NCBI GenBank assembly: GCA_036426205.1 | Contig: CM071568.1 | Location: 115,407,504 to 115,471,503, forward strand | From: Ascaphus truei | Lineage: Eukaryota > Chordata > Amphibia > Anura > Ascaphidae | Direction of reading: 5' to 3' | Length of the DNA: 64,000 nt | Shown here: positions 47,566-58,974 of the stretch, one piece after another | Numbering within the stretch: the stretch's first letter is position 1 | Layout: the number at the start of each line of letters is the position of its first letter | Made by a program: the position numbers and the translations under genes | Notes under the pieces: generated by a model | What the model was told of the DNA's origin: nothing | The model's database searches: none | The model's input: only the letters and a program-made list of their open reading frames with translations

Positions 47566-47873
47566 TAAACTTTTACATTTACACTAAGGGGCCTATGCAG
47601 AAAGGATCGAAAAATTGCATTCGCCAGGGTTTCAATTCGCCAGGTTTTTGGCGTGTTAACCTCGCTGTATGCAGGAAGAGCCGAATCACTGGCGAATGAA
47701 TGCGCCACCACCATTTGATACAATAGCTAGTAACCGGTGGCGAGACGGCTAACTGGCGATAAACTGCTGAGAAGCCGTCCCCTGGCGAGATGTGTCTGCA
47801 GCAGAGAGATATCCGCTGCTCTCTTTGCGCAAACATCGGCACATTAAAAAAGATTTAAAATACATTTTTACTG

Positions 47874-48138
47874 ATAGTGTACATGTGCAGGGGGTCTCCG
47901 GAGCTGAACCGCATTGGTTTCAGGTCCAGGGACCCCCTGCTTTCCGAGATACAGGCCCCTTTATGAGGTGCCGGTATCCCTCTGCATTTAAAGGTCCTGA
48001 TCACTTGACCGCGGAATGTAAACAAAGCAGAGGGATACCGGCACCCCCTAAAGGGGCCTGTATCTCGGGAAGCAGGGGGTCCCCGGACCTAAAACCAAAG
48101 CGGTTCAGCTCCGGAGACCCCCTGCACATGTACACTAT
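47874..48138. repeat. 265-bp near-perfect palindrome
   Basis: ATAGTGTACATGTGCAGGGGG to its complement CCCCCTGCACATGTACACTAT, with arms including CCGGAGCTGAACCGC and GGTGCCGGTATCCCTCTGC. The centre near 48006 contains TCACTTGACCGCGG. Same family as 56121-56399. Confidence 0.85.
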
Positions 48139-48685
48139 GAGTAAAACACCAATATCAATAAAAATGAACAATACAGACCGGCGCCTCAAAGTCCAATTCA
48201 GGGAACAAAGGTATAGTCCAAATAATAGCTGCAGTGTCCAATGGTAGATGATCAAATCTTTAGACAGCAGGCTCCACAGCAACACAAATCGTGTAAAATG
48301 CAAGGGAGACAAAAGGAAAAATCATAGTGCAACAAGGTAAGAACTAAACATATAACACATAGACAAAAACAAAAACAGACATACATAGGTAAGGAATGAG
48401 TGTTTATTGATATGGTTCTTGCTTTGCTGCTCTCCAGATTTCTTTGTAATTTCTTTAACTTCTCCCAGCGTGGGAGTCTGAGATAACCCAACATCACAGG
48501 TGTCTGCTGCTTTCTTTGCATGCAATGCTCTGATTGGCTGCCGTACCATGTGTGGACGGCCATGTTTATTTTCATGACGTCATCTTAAAGGCAATAGAAG
48601 CAAAGCCATTCTGATTGGCTGTGCTTTCATTGCCTTTAAGTGACGTCATCAGTTTTTTTTTTATCGGCCAAAACACATGGTTTTC

Positions 48686-48745
48686 ACGGCCCAATCAGGA
48701 CCGTGGGAACCATGACGAAAATGTGACGTCATAGGCCTTTAAAAG
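48686..48745 (+). promoter_or_regulatory. CCAAT/CRE/TATA-like promoter block of the cassette
   Basis: CCCAATCAGG (48690), TGACGTCA (48724-48731, a perfect CRE) and TTTAAAAG (48738-48745) in order. The same order with small changes occurs at 58975-59042 plus, 58436-58510 minus, 18001-18030 plus and 28335-28360 minus. Promoter activity is inferred. Confidence 0.5.
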
Positions 48746-48759
48746 CCTATGTCGTCTCA

Positions 48760-49024
48760 TTTTGAAGCCAGACACCGAGGAGGAAGGACCTCCTACAGAA
48801 GGAGAAGGACAGGACGTGGCCGAAGACAGGAAGAAGACCCCGGAAGAAGATAGAAGAAAGAAGAATACAGATGAAGATGGATTACAATTAGAAGACCCGT
48901 GGATTGATTTGGATTTTTAGTTTAATGTTTATTTTTTTATGTTTTTTTATTTTATGGGTTCCTGTGCCTGGTGGTTTTGTTCGTGAGTAAGCAGTTCAAC
49001 GGGAGTCGGTGGGGTCAAGTAATG
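48760..49024 (+). other. Purine-rich first-exon-like block
   Basis: Begins shortly after the promoter block with CATTTTGAAGCCAGACACCGAGGAGG, runs through GAAGAAGA-rich sequence and ends GTCAAGTAATG next to a GTAAGTGA donor at 49025. T-rich, intron-like DNA follows to about 49880. No long clean reading frame. Confidence 0.4.
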
Positions 49025-49887
49025 GTAAGTGAACTAAAGAAATGTATTTAATTGAACTTGTTAATTTTTTTAATGCTTTTTTAATGTGTATTTATTTTTT
49101 TGTGGTATATCATTTCTTGCCACTGTATGTATGTATGTCTAGAGAGATATATACATACAGGGTAAGAAATGATGTTGTTTTAAAAACTTGATTTGATGTG
49201 TTTTAAATTAATTTGACTATGCAGCTATGCTTAAATGTGTGTTTAAAGTATTTTAAAATTAGATAGATGTAATCGTTGCTATTGTATGTTGTACTTGAGG
49301 TCAGGTTTAGCCTTGGTTTTCAATTTTGTATGCTTGTTGGTACTTATATTTTTTCTCAGGCTAAATTGTTCAGTTCCAGTCTTTAATTAGTTAATTGTTT
49401 AATTGTCAGTGATGGAATGTAAATTGCTTAGGGATGTCATTAATGAATGCTAATTGATTTATGTTTACTGGATTGGTTAAAAAAGTATACTTGTATGGAG
49501 TTATCTGTATTTTGCTTGCAATGTTATTGTTAACCTTCATTTGCAGAATGTATATGGTGCTTAGATTGTATGCATCATATATAGAATGTAAATGCAATGT
49601 GTTGATTGTCATTTGAGGTTTTTGATTGGCATTTGATGTTTTTGATTGTAAGATCAGTTAGGATTATGAAAGGAAATTAATTTTATTGTAGTGTGTCTTT
49701 ATGGAGAAGTGTTATTTTGAGTACAGCATGTTTTTGATAACCCTTCTACATTTATTTGTATATTGGTTCATCATGTGTGTGTATATATATATATATATCT
49801 CTCTCTGTATATATATATAAATATATTTGCATGATGAAGCCAATGTACAAATTCATGGGTGAAGGGTGGGTATCGGGCCAGTGTGGC

Positions 49888-49942
49888 TTAACCCCTTAAT
49901 TACCTTTGCGGTTATTATCCGATAAGGTGTTTAAGGGGTTAA
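49888..49942. repeat. CCCCTTAAT hairpin
   Basis: TTAACCCCTTAATTACCTTTGCGGTTA pairs with the downstream ATAAGGTGTTTAAGGGGTTAA. Near-perfect stem. Confidence 0.75.
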
Positions 49943-50219
49943 TTGATATCTGAATGTAATTGCAATGTATTGGCTTTGTATTGCCTATGTATTTTTTGGG
50001 CAAGACAAGGATGTTGCTGGCGACGGAGACTTCTTATTGATGAGGTCAGTAGTACTTAATTTATTTGAATATGCTAGTTAATGTTTTTAATGATGGACAA
50101 ATAATCTATTATCCCTATCTGGATAATAGTTATTTTGCACATTATTGTACTGTAGGTGTTGGGGGGGGGGGGTTTATGTATTGAATGTATAGGCCAGGTT
50201 TATTTTTTTTACATTCAGG

Positions 50220-50720
50220 GTTTATTCTGTGGTTCTGCGTGAGACCTCTGGAGACCACCTGTGGTCTCCTCGGGTATCTCACGAGTATCAGGATGGTGGT
50301 TCCACGGGTGACACATGCGGGGATGAAGCGGTGGCCTCACATCTGTGGGGGCACCGCGGACCCGTAGTCTGTGGGGATGTAGAGGTGGTCCCACATCTGT
50401 GGGGGCACTGCCGACCCATAGGTGCGAGGATGAAGCGGTGGTCCCACATCCGTGGGGGCACCGTGGACCCGTAGTGAGAACTCGTGAGTTCCCCAGACCT
50501 CCGTGGGAACCACCCGAGGCCCCGCAGACACCTGTGGGTCTGACCCAGGGCTCCCAGACATCCTTGGGCCTACTGTGGGGACCCAATTGTGGCCCACGGT
50601 GACCCAAGGAGACCACCTGGGGGCCATGGCGCTTGGCGGGACCCACCAATAGGCCTCCAGAACCTGTTTGAAACGAGCTGCTGGTGCCCCGCCAGCCCAC
50701 CGGGGACTCGCGTGGAGCTG
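50220..50720. repeat. GC-rich minisatellite, about 60-bp period, after an acceptor-like site
   Basis: A TTTTTTTTACATTCAG acceptor-like sequence ends at 50219. Units such as GAAGCGGTGGTCCCACATC and GGGGGCACCGCGGACCCGTAG then repeat. The region stays open in several frames on both strands. Same block as 60260-60790. Confidence 0.7.
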
Positions 50721-51082
50721 TGTTATGAACCCTGTTTGTAAAAGGATAAATCTTGTATTTATGGGGGGGCACAGGGGGTGGGTAATGTATTTAATAAATA
50801 GAATGATGTTTATGGTGGGTCACTGTATTGTTTTAATTGTGGGTACTGGGGGTGGGGGGGTTTCCCCAACGGTATGTGGGTAGGCCTCCCTTGTGGGTAG
50901 TGGGTGAGGGTGGTTAGGCCTCACGGGGTGGGGGGTTAGTGTGGGAGGGTATGTAGGCGTCCCGAGTGGTGGGTGAGGGTGGGTTAACCCCTTAATGACT
51001 GTAGCGGTTAAAAACCGCTATGGTGATTAAGGGGTTAGGGGACATTACTTTGGATGTTTTCATTCTTGTGTCTGTTTTGCAG

Positions 51083-51145
51083 CAGCGGAGGGGGCATGGG
51101 CAGGATGAAGAGGAGGATGGCCTTCATCGTGGCAGCCGAACATGG
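51083..51145 (+). other. Exon-like micro-block (copy 4)
   Basis: TCTGTTTTGCAG precedes 63 bp, then GTGAGTG. The frame reads GHGQDEEEDGLHRGSRTW. The acceptor has a fair pyrimidine tract. Confidence 0.5.
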
Positions 51146-51293
51146 GTGAGTGCTATATGTATTTAATGTATTTATTGCTGTTTATGTATTAAAATGGGCA
51201 CATTCACTATTATTCCTTTTTGGATAATTGTAATTGTGGCCATAACTATACTGTATGTGTTGGGGGGGGGGGGTTATTTCTTTAAAAGTATGT

Positions 51294-51890
51294 GAAATGT
51301 TTGGTATAGTCCGGGGCAGCCAGTATGGGGGCCCCAGAAAGCGCAGTTTTCAGTGCCTGGAAAGCAGTTTCACAGGCAGGAGTCCAGGTGATAAGCACAG
51401 GCTGTTGCTTCTTAGTCAAATTAGTCAGGGGTTGGCCACGGCGCTGTACTGTGGGACAAACTTCCTATAGTACCCTGCGGTGCCCAAAAATGAAATGACC
51501 TGTTTCTTGGTTTTTGGAACAGGCTACTGAACTATGGCTTCTACCTTGGCTGGCTCTGGTTTGAGGTGCCCTCCACCCACCCTGTGCCCTAAGTACAGGA
51601 CCTCTGCCATCCCTACCATACACTTAGTGGGTTTCAAGGTAAGCCCAGCCTCTCTGATCCTATAAAGCACAGCAGCTACATGTCCTAAGTGGGAGTCCCA
51701 GGAATTACTGAAGATAGCGATGTCATTTAAGTAAGCCCTGGCATAGCTCTGCATCCCTTCCAGTAACCTATTGACCAGGCGTTGGAAGGTAGCAGGGGCA
51801 TTCTTCATCCCAAATGGCATCACCAAAAACTCATAGAGGCCACTTGGAGTGATGAATGCTGACTTCTCTCTAGCCTCCAGGGTCGGCGGG
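51294..51890 (-). pseudogene. Ty3/gypsy reverse transcriptase fragment
   Basis: The minus frame (51524-51898) reads FLVMPFGMKNAPATFQRL, then ARAYLNDIAIFS (YLND at the catalytic YLDD), then YLGHRVGGG. RT/RNase H linker pieces continue to about 51300 in broken frames. Nearest to class I Ty3/gypsy RT. It lacks all other domains and sits at a duplication junction. Confidence 0.8.
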
Positions 51891-52111
51891 TTCCCCAACG
51901 GTATGTGGGTAGGCCTCCCTTTTGGGTAGTGGGTGAGGGTGGTTAGGCCTCACGGGGTGGGGGGTTAGTGGGGGAGAGTATGTAGGCGTCCCGAGTGGTG
52001 GGTGAGGGTGGATTAAACCCTTAATGACTGTAGTGGTTAATAACCGCTATGGTGTTTAAAGGGTTAGGGGACATTACTTTGGATGTTTTCATTCTTGTGT
52101 CTGTTTTGCAG

Positions 52112-52174
52112 CAGCGGAGGGGGCATGGGCAGGATGAAGAGGAGGATGGCCTTCATCGTGGCAGCCGGACATGG
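52112..52174 (+). other. Exon-like micro-block (copy 5)
   Basis: Same block as 51083-51145, with one or two differences (GGACATG for GAACATG). Acceptor TTTTGCAG and donor GTGAGTG are both kept. Confidence 0.5.
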
Positions 52175-52618
52175 GTGAGTGCTATATGTATTTAATGTAT
52201 TTATTGCTGTTTATGTATTTAAAATGGGCACATTCACTATTATCCCTATGTGGATAATAGTAATTGTGGCCATTACTATACTGTATGTGTTAGGGGGGTG
52301 GGTTATTTCTTTATAAGTATGTATGTGTTTATTCATTAATTTGGGTGGGGCACATAATTGGTACTGCAGGCCTGCGGGTAACACCCGAGGGCCCCCGCCG
52401 TCCTATAGTATCATTGATGTGCATATATGTGTATGTTAGGGGTTATAGGGGTTGTTGTTATATATATATATATATATATTTCATTTATTTATTTAGATTT
52501 ATTTATTTATTGTGGGGCTGCTGAGTGTGATTTTTTTTTATTGTGGGTAGCGGGGGTGGGTGAAGGGGGTATTAGCATCAACGGTGGTTGTTTAGGGATG
52601 GGGGGAGTAGCGGGAGGG

Positions 52619-52815
52619 TTAACCCTTCATGACCGTAGCGGTATAAGCTACAGTCGTGAAGGGGTGTTAATTCACCCGCAACCCCCCCGCAAGCCCTAAA
52701 CTCACACCAAGGGCCAAATAACCCACCCTTACCCCCCCCGCTACCCACAATAAAGCTGGCACGGTGGGTTAACCCCTTCATTGCCTTAGCGGTTAGCTGC
52801 TAAGGTAATGAAGTG
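52619..52815. repeat. Two CCCCTTCAT/CCCTTCAT hairpins
   Basis: 52619-52670 (TTAACCCTTCATGACCGTAGC against GTCGTGAAGGGG) and 52769-52815 (TTAACCCCTTCATTGCCTTAG against CTAAGGTAATGAAG). Variants of the hairpin family near the right end of element C. Confidence 0.7.
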
Positions 52816-53252
52816 GGCTGTACATGCATTTTTCCTGCCTCGGATGCATGCCGGGGGTCCGGTGCTGATATTCCTGGGTATCAGCTCTGGAGCCCCCCTG
52901 CATCAATCCGAGCCAGGAAAAGGGCCTGTTTTTTTTTTATTTCCCCTATCGCCGCTCAGCTCCAGCTTTTTGCCAACTTTTGTTGGCGGATCGATTTGGA
53001 GAAAATCTCTCCATTTTATTGCCGCGATCAGCGCCGAGATGCTGATCGGGGCTACTTGAATACGGTGGGTTTTAAAACTGGCGATATATTGCTTCTCGCC
53101 ACCCGCGCGGCGAGTTTTTTTTCAAAGAAACAAAAACTGGCGGATTTTCCTCATGTCGCCAGTTTTTCGCCATTTACTAAATTGCTGTAGGTATTTTTGG
53201 CAAAAAACTGGCGAGATTGGGCTTCTCGCAGCTCTCTGCATAGGCCCCACAG

Positions 53253-54125
53253 TGTTGTGCCGGCTACTGCTATTTTTGCCTGAACACCATTTTCTGTGGT
53301 AGTCAGAGCACCTTTGGCAGATAACAGAATGAATATGAGTACTCCTTTGAATTCGTCCTTACAGCACATATGCCACAGCATTGTTCCTGGCCTCCCTCCA
53401 CCTCTCCCACTTCCTTCTCCCTCAAAGCCATCCCTCACCTCAACTCCCTCTGCTGGCTTGCTGCTGCCTGGAACTCTTCTTGGCTGCATGGCACCCATAG
53501 AGGACCTAACCACCCATCTCTTGCTTTGGAGGTAGCAACCACTCTGGAGGTCTGACTCGCCTTTTCCGGCTTCAAACTCTGAGTTCCTATGCTTCATAAT
53601 GGCCCCTCAGCTTCGGCCTGTGCATGCTTCCTTTTCATTCTCCCCTGGTGTAGCAGAGGGTTCTCTACCCACCTCCAGAGGAAGGACCACCCTCCGCAGC
53701 TCGCACAACTGCCAGGAGCAAGTCTGCTGCAAATCGGAGGGCACCTGATTGAATAGCCATCAGGAAGTCTGCTTCAGAAGGAGGGGACACAGCTTCTTCC
53801 TCCCCTCATTGATCTTCTGCCCCTTCCTCTGCCTGTCTCTACGCATGATTTGGAGGCATACTGTTAGGCCTGGTACCAATGTGCTGGCACAAACTTCACA
53901 GTCCTTGTTTCAGCAATCAGTTTCACAGTCTATGGCAGCAATCAACTTCCCAGTTCTCGAATCAATAATGTGATACCTCACCTGACCCTATATTAAACCC
54001 TCTTTATCGCCTACTCCCCTCTTTTAAAGCACTTGTATCCCCTCCTACTCTCTTCTCTTGCATTCCCTGATATACCGATCACCCACTTAACCCTTTCCTC
54101 TTAAAGGAATCTCACCCTTCTGACA
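53253..54125 (-). mobile_element. Possible LTR with adjacent polypurine tract
   Basis: Minus strand TGTCAGAAGGGTGAG at 54125, preceded by AAGAAAGGGGGACA at 54126-54139, which looks like a polypurine tract. The far end near 53253 would be CCGGCACAACA. A 148-codon frame inside has no recognised domain. The boundary is tentative because element C abuts it. Confidence 0.35.
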
Positions 54126-54139
54126 TGTCCCCCTTTCTT

Positions 54140-55541
54140 AACTGTCCTGGCAGGTTCTAGACCATAGGTTCCATTGTTGGCATGCTTCTTAAGCACTTTG
54201 ATTATCCACCTGTTTCCTCCATCACATATCCTCCCCCAAGCTCAAACCAGGGGTTAGAGCTGCCATCACCAAAAGGCCCTGCTTTCATCCCTCTTTCTGC
54301 AACGACCTCTTCCAAGAACAGTTTGCACTGGTCTTTTTCTCAACTTTCATGTTGTGTCGACTCCATAATCTTTATTAAATGTTGAACTTTCTCTTTCTTA
54401 TCATCAATTGAACTTCTGTCTTCATTTATCACACCCTTTAGAGGTGTGATAAATGAGACAGCTCCTTCTCTTGCTTTTGTACCCGTTGTTCTTGTCTCTG
54501 ATTGTCAAGGACAATCTTTTTCAACTGTTCCTTCACTGATTATAGTTCTTGTACAATCTAATAAATTCATTTTAATTTGTTTGGACTCGCAGTAACCTTT
54601 CAATAATGGTATTATTTTATTGATCTGAAGGTTAATCTGTAGTTTACACATTTCAGTGTAGATAGCTCTGTTTACTTCTTGAGTTTGTATTCTGGTTGAA
54701 TGCAGTCATGTCATTCCCAACTTTACCGAAACCTTAAAACTTAGAACAAAGTACTGGGCACATAAACTGTAGGTTGTTGCTGCTCTACAGTATGTTGGTA
54801 AAGTTTCCTTTAACTCTTGTTTTAATACCTGTTCTTTCTGTCCTTTTCAAGTGTACATTGGATATCATGTTCCAGGTTACCAAGGCTTTTATGCTTTCTG
54901 GTTCACGGGTTCTCTCTCCAGCTATCAAATCTGCAATGGTGTTTTCTTATTTCAAATAGTTTTTATTCGTTTTCCGCATAGTACAGATCACAGACATTGG
55001 AACTCCAATAATACTACAGAGCAAACATTCTTATACATTGAGCAGCAATAATATCAATGGAATACTATAGAATAATCATACAAACACTCTTAGCTATGTA
55101 TTTATATTCTTGTTATGCTTAACTTACAGATGATTAGACATTAAATACACTTTAGTTTCTTTAAGTTTCAAACAATGGAATAGTTATTCCGCAAGTTTTG
55201 CTACTGCAACCAGCTCCTCTCAATTCTTTATTTCCATGTATTTTCCCTTCCTTTAAAGTGAAAAACTCTTTCTATTTGTGCAGCTTCCCACATTCACACT
55301 GATTTTATAAAAGGTTCTTTTTGGTAACACAATCCCTCAATATTTCTTCTAACTCTTTAACCCGTTCTTTTTCTTGTATACACAGTACTCCATTTTGGGA
55401 ACAGAAATGCTGTGCTTACCTTCAAACATATGCTCTAGCTGCCGGGCTCTAGCTTTCATAGTAAGTTTATTTGGTTTGGAGTTCTGCTACCACAACTATC
55501 ATTATTTGATTCTTCTAGATTGTTGTAATTACCTACAAGAA
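54140..55541. other. Possible LTR-element interior, unrecognised
   Basis: Broken minus frames next to the polypurine tract with no recognised domain. A perfect 13-bp stem CATTTATCACACC/GGTGTGATAAATG with a 7-nt loop lies at 54423-54455. Confidence 0.35.
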
Positions 55542-55925
55542 CAGGGATGCGCAAACTTTTTGCCCTGCACCCCCCTGCCTGCTCTCCCCCACTGCTCGTG
55601 CCCTCCTCACCTTGTATCCAGCATCAAATGACGCTGTTGGGTCATGTGACATCATGTGACTCCGCGACGTCATATGACGGTGCATTGACATGGAGATGTG
55701 GTGTCAAATGATGCTACGGGTCATGTGATGTCACGTCACGTGACCCCGCAGCATCATTTGATGCCGCGTTTCCATGGGCCAGCAATCTGAATCAAGGTAA
55801 GGGAAGTTGCAGAGGTCTCACTCGATCCTCCGGCATTTAATTGCAATGCCTTGTGAAAGAGCGCGGGGCCTCTGAAACCGCCACACCCCCACCAGAAAAA
55901 TCTCAAGTGCCCCCTGTACTAGAAC
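55542..55925. mobile_element. hAT-like MITE, right end not found
   Basis: CAGGGATGCGCAAACTTTTT resembles the 5' end of hAT-type MITEs. The interior has nested short palindromes around CATCAAATGACGC, GTCATGTGAC and CACGTCACGTGAC. The matching right terminal repeat was not found before element D begins at 55929. Confidence 0.45.
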
Positions 55926-56120
55926 ATAGGGGGCTATGCACTAAGCTCAATGGCTTTGCGTTCTGATTTGGCCAAAAAGCAGGTTCGTTAAAAAGTGAAG
56001 CCGGGGACGTGATGCACTAAGGCCTTGAGGCCATTTTTTAACGTACCTGCTCAAAATAGCTAAAAACAGCCACAGCGTACGTGATGCTGTTACAGGCAAT
56101 CGTACACTAAATAAAAACAT

Positions 56121-56824
56121 TTTAATAATAGTGTACATGAGCAGGGGGTCTCCCGAGCTGAACCGCATTGGTTTCAGGTCCGAGGACCCCCTACTTCAGG
56201 AGTTTCAGTCCCCGTTATGGGGTGCCGGTATCCCCTGCAGTTTAAAGCTCCCGCGTCACGTGACCGGGTTATTTACATTCTGCAGGGGATACCGGCACCC
56301 CATAAAGGGGCCTGTATCTCCTGAAGTAGGGGGTCCTCGGACCTGAAACCAATGCAGTTCAGCTCAGGAGACCCCCTGCACATCTACACTAGTATTAAAA
56401 CATACATAACAATAAACAATAATTCATTACCGTAGCGGCTATCCGCTATGGAAATGAAGCAGCATTAATGTATTTTAAATAATAGTGTGCGGGAGCAGGG
56501 GGTCCCCGAGCTGAACCGCATTGATTTCTGCCTCAGAGACCCCCTGCTTCCTGAGTTACAGGCCCCGGTATGGGGCATCGGGTGCCAGTGCCGCCGCCAT
56601 TTTTATAGCGTCCAGGACGCGACGTGGGCTCTATAAAGATGGCGTCCGCACTGGCACCGATGCCCCAAACCGGGGCCTGTAACTCGGGAAGCAAGGGGTC
56701 TCTGAGGCAGAAATCAATGCGGTTGAGCTCAGGGGACCCCCTGCTCCCGCACACTATTAATAAAAATACATTAATGCAGCTTCATTACCTTAGCGGCTAT
56801 CCGCTAAGGCAATGAAGGGGTTAA
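56121..56824. repeat. Two long hairpins within element D
   Basis: 56121-56399 is a palindrome around 56258 with GTGTACATGAGCAGGGGG arms. 56422-56824 is a second palindrome whose outer parts are themselves short CTTCATTACC..GGTAATGAAG hairpins and whose centre contains CCAGGACGCGACGTGGG. Confidence 0.8.
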
Positions 56825-57008
56825 GGCACATTAGCATGTTTATTGGGGACAATTGCCCCCAATAAACAACACACATCCCCCCACCCCCTAACACATACAG
56901 TACTGTAATGGGCAAAATTACTATTATCCACATATGGATAATAATGCATTTGCCCATTTGAAATACATATAAATTACAATAAATACCGTCAAAACATTTA
57001 ACACTTAC

Positions 57009-57068
57009 GTTTTACAGGCACCCACGATGAATGCCGTCTTCATCCTCATCTTCATTCTGCCCATGCCC
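57009..57068 (-). other. Exon-like micro-block (copy 6, left arm of element D)
   Basis: On the minus strand GGTGCTGCACCGTAG-type acceptor sequence precedes 60 bp reading GHGQNEDEDEDGIHRGCL, then a GTAAGT donor. Mirror partner of 61148-61207; the two differ at few positions. Confidence 0.5.
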
Positions 57069-57121
57069 CTACGGTGCTGCAAAACATGCACAACAATTTC
57101 AATAGCCAATGTAATGTCCCC

Positions 57122-57175
57122 TAACCCCTTAATCAACATAGCGGTTATTAACCGCTACAGTCATTAAGGGGTTAA
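57122..57175. repeat. CCCCTTAAT hairpin
   Basis: TAACCCCTTAATCAACATAGCGG pairs with CCGCTACAGTCATTAAGGGGTTA. Confidence 0.8.
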
Positions 57176-58181
57176 CCCACCCTCACCCACCACTCAGGAG
57201 GCCTACATACCCTCCAACTCTAACCCACCACCCGTGAGGCCTAACCACCCTCACCCACTACCCACAAGGGAAGCCTACCCACATACCCTTGGGGCCAATA
57301 CACCCCCCCCAAACACATACAGTACAATAATGTGCAAAATAACTATTATCCAGATATGGATAATATATTATTTGCCCATTATGAAACACATAAAACATCC
57401 ACAAATCAAAACATGAATTTTTTATCTTAAAACCACCACATTGCATGTTAAAATAAATCCAGCAGCCATTGCAAATATAAAAAAAACAAACTGCAGCTAC
57501 ACAAATGTCTATGAAATGTCACCCAATTGCATTGAGTGTGTAGATGATGCAATTAATCTGTGCATCATATAACACTATGCAAAATATATGTAACAATAAA
57601 ATACACTATGAACAATGTCCCCTAACCACCAATGCCATCCTGAAAATCAATTAGAAACTAACCAACATCAATACAATTAGCATCAATCAATTAATCCATT
57701 TCCTCAAACAATTAAAATACAATACAAATCAATTATACAATTCCCTATTCAATTGCTAAAGGCAAACCATTGCCAAAACAATTCTAATTTAAAGTAACCA
57801 CCATCATTCTAATCTTACTACCATAAAGAAGCCATTAGCTAAATACAAATTACATTATTCAAATCAATGACAAAATAAAGATGCTAAATACATTATCCAT
57901 ACATGAAAAGAACCTAAACATGAGCCAAACCAACAATTATTATCCCTGTATGTCTATCCATACAGATAGATAAACATAACATACAGGGGCAATAAACAGC
58001 CATAAAAATACAAAGCATTACATACAAAAATTAAATACAATACACCCTTCCGTGTCCGTGAATGTATTATATACATAGTAGATTAAAGGGCATTAATGGG
58101 ATGGAAAAAAAAAAGACATGAATGAAAAAATAACAAAAACCTGTAAGTACAAATTAATAAACTTTTCTTTTGTGTACTCAC

Positions 58182-58430
58182 CATTAGATGTCCACTCTCC
58201 GACATCAAAGTGACCCGGAAAGCACAGGAACCAATCCACAGGGAAGCCATAAAAATAAAAAACCATAACAAAATCCATGTCTGGGTCTTCTTTATTCTTT
58301 GCGGGTCTTCTGGGGTCTTACTTCATCTTCGTCATTTTCTCCGGTTTCTTCCGTCTTCTTACGCCACGCCCTTCTCTCATTATTAGGAGGGGGAGATGTT
58401 CCCTTTCCTCGGCGACTAGCTTCAAATGAG
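58182..58430 (-). other. First-exon-like block, left arm of element D
   Basis: Minus strand from just after the TATA-like site to a GGTGAGTA donor (plus 58176-58181). A 61-codon frame there reads a hydrophobic peptide beginning MDFVMVFYFYGF. The right-arm partner at 59065-59331 ends at the same donor but its frame differs, so coding is doubtful. Confidence 0.4.
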
Positions 58431-58435
58431 GCCGA

Positions 58436-58510
58436 CATAGGTTTTATAGGCTATGAGTCACATTTTTGGTCAAATGTTTCCCACGGTCCTGATTGGGCCG
58501 TGAAAAACAT
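58436..58510 (-). promoter_or_regulatory. Promoter-like block, left arm of element D
   Basis: The minus strand carries CCAATCAGGACCG, a CAAAAATGTGACTCATAG segment and TATAAAAC (plus 58441-58448). The CRE position reads TGACTCA here (AP-1-like). Confidence 0.45.
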
Positions 58511-58974
58511 GTGATTTGGCCGAGCCAAAAAAAATGATGACGTCATTTAAAGGCAATGAAAGAACAGCAATCAGAAATGGCTTTGCTTTCAATTGCCTTA
58601 AAGATGCCGTCATTAAAAGAAGAAACTAGCCGGTCTCACAGGTACGGTAGCCATTCAGAGCATGTGGAAATAAATCCCAACTCTGATTTTTTTTTTTTTT
58701 TTTTTGGGCTCTAGTACATGTGACAGGCTTTCAAAGACGTCACATCCGTCTCTCCCCCAGCCTCTGGTCACATGGTCTATTGAGCCAATAAGAGATGGGA
58801 TGGAGTTCCCACAATTTATTGGCTACGGTACCATGTGAGACGGCCATGTTTCTTTTAATGCACGTCATCTTAAAGGGCAATTGAAGCAAAGCCATTTGAT
58901 GGGCTGTGCATTTCATTGCCTTTAAATGACGCTCATCATTTTTTTTGCATCGGACAAATCACATGTTTTTTCAC

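Larger units (their letters stand above)
50862..52323. repeat. 432-bp direct duplication flanking a gypsy RT piece
   Basis: 50862-51293 and 51891-52323 are nearly identical (TTCCCCAACGGTATGTGGG...AAGTATGTG). Each contains a CCCCTTAAT-type hairpin (50984-51037, 52012-52066) and an exon-like block. The 597 bp between them are Ty3/gypsy pol. Confidence 0.85.
47588..53248. mobile_element. Fold-back-type element C, 5.66 kb
   Basis: Terminal inverted repeats GGGGCCTATGCAGAAAG and GGGGCCTATGCAGAGAG (as reverse complement) differ at one of 17 positions. Subterminal DNA is rich in GGCGA and CGCCA words in both ends. The interior has a long hairpin, a promoter-like block, exon-like blocks, CCCCTTAAT hairpins and minisatellite. 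No transposase frame. The flanks (TAA, ACA) show no clear duplication. Confidence 0.7.

Noticed and set aside
50215..50772. 185-codon minus frame as a gene
   Set aside because: Read-through of the roughly 60-bp-period minisatellite. The homologous block at 60260 breaks the frame at other places.
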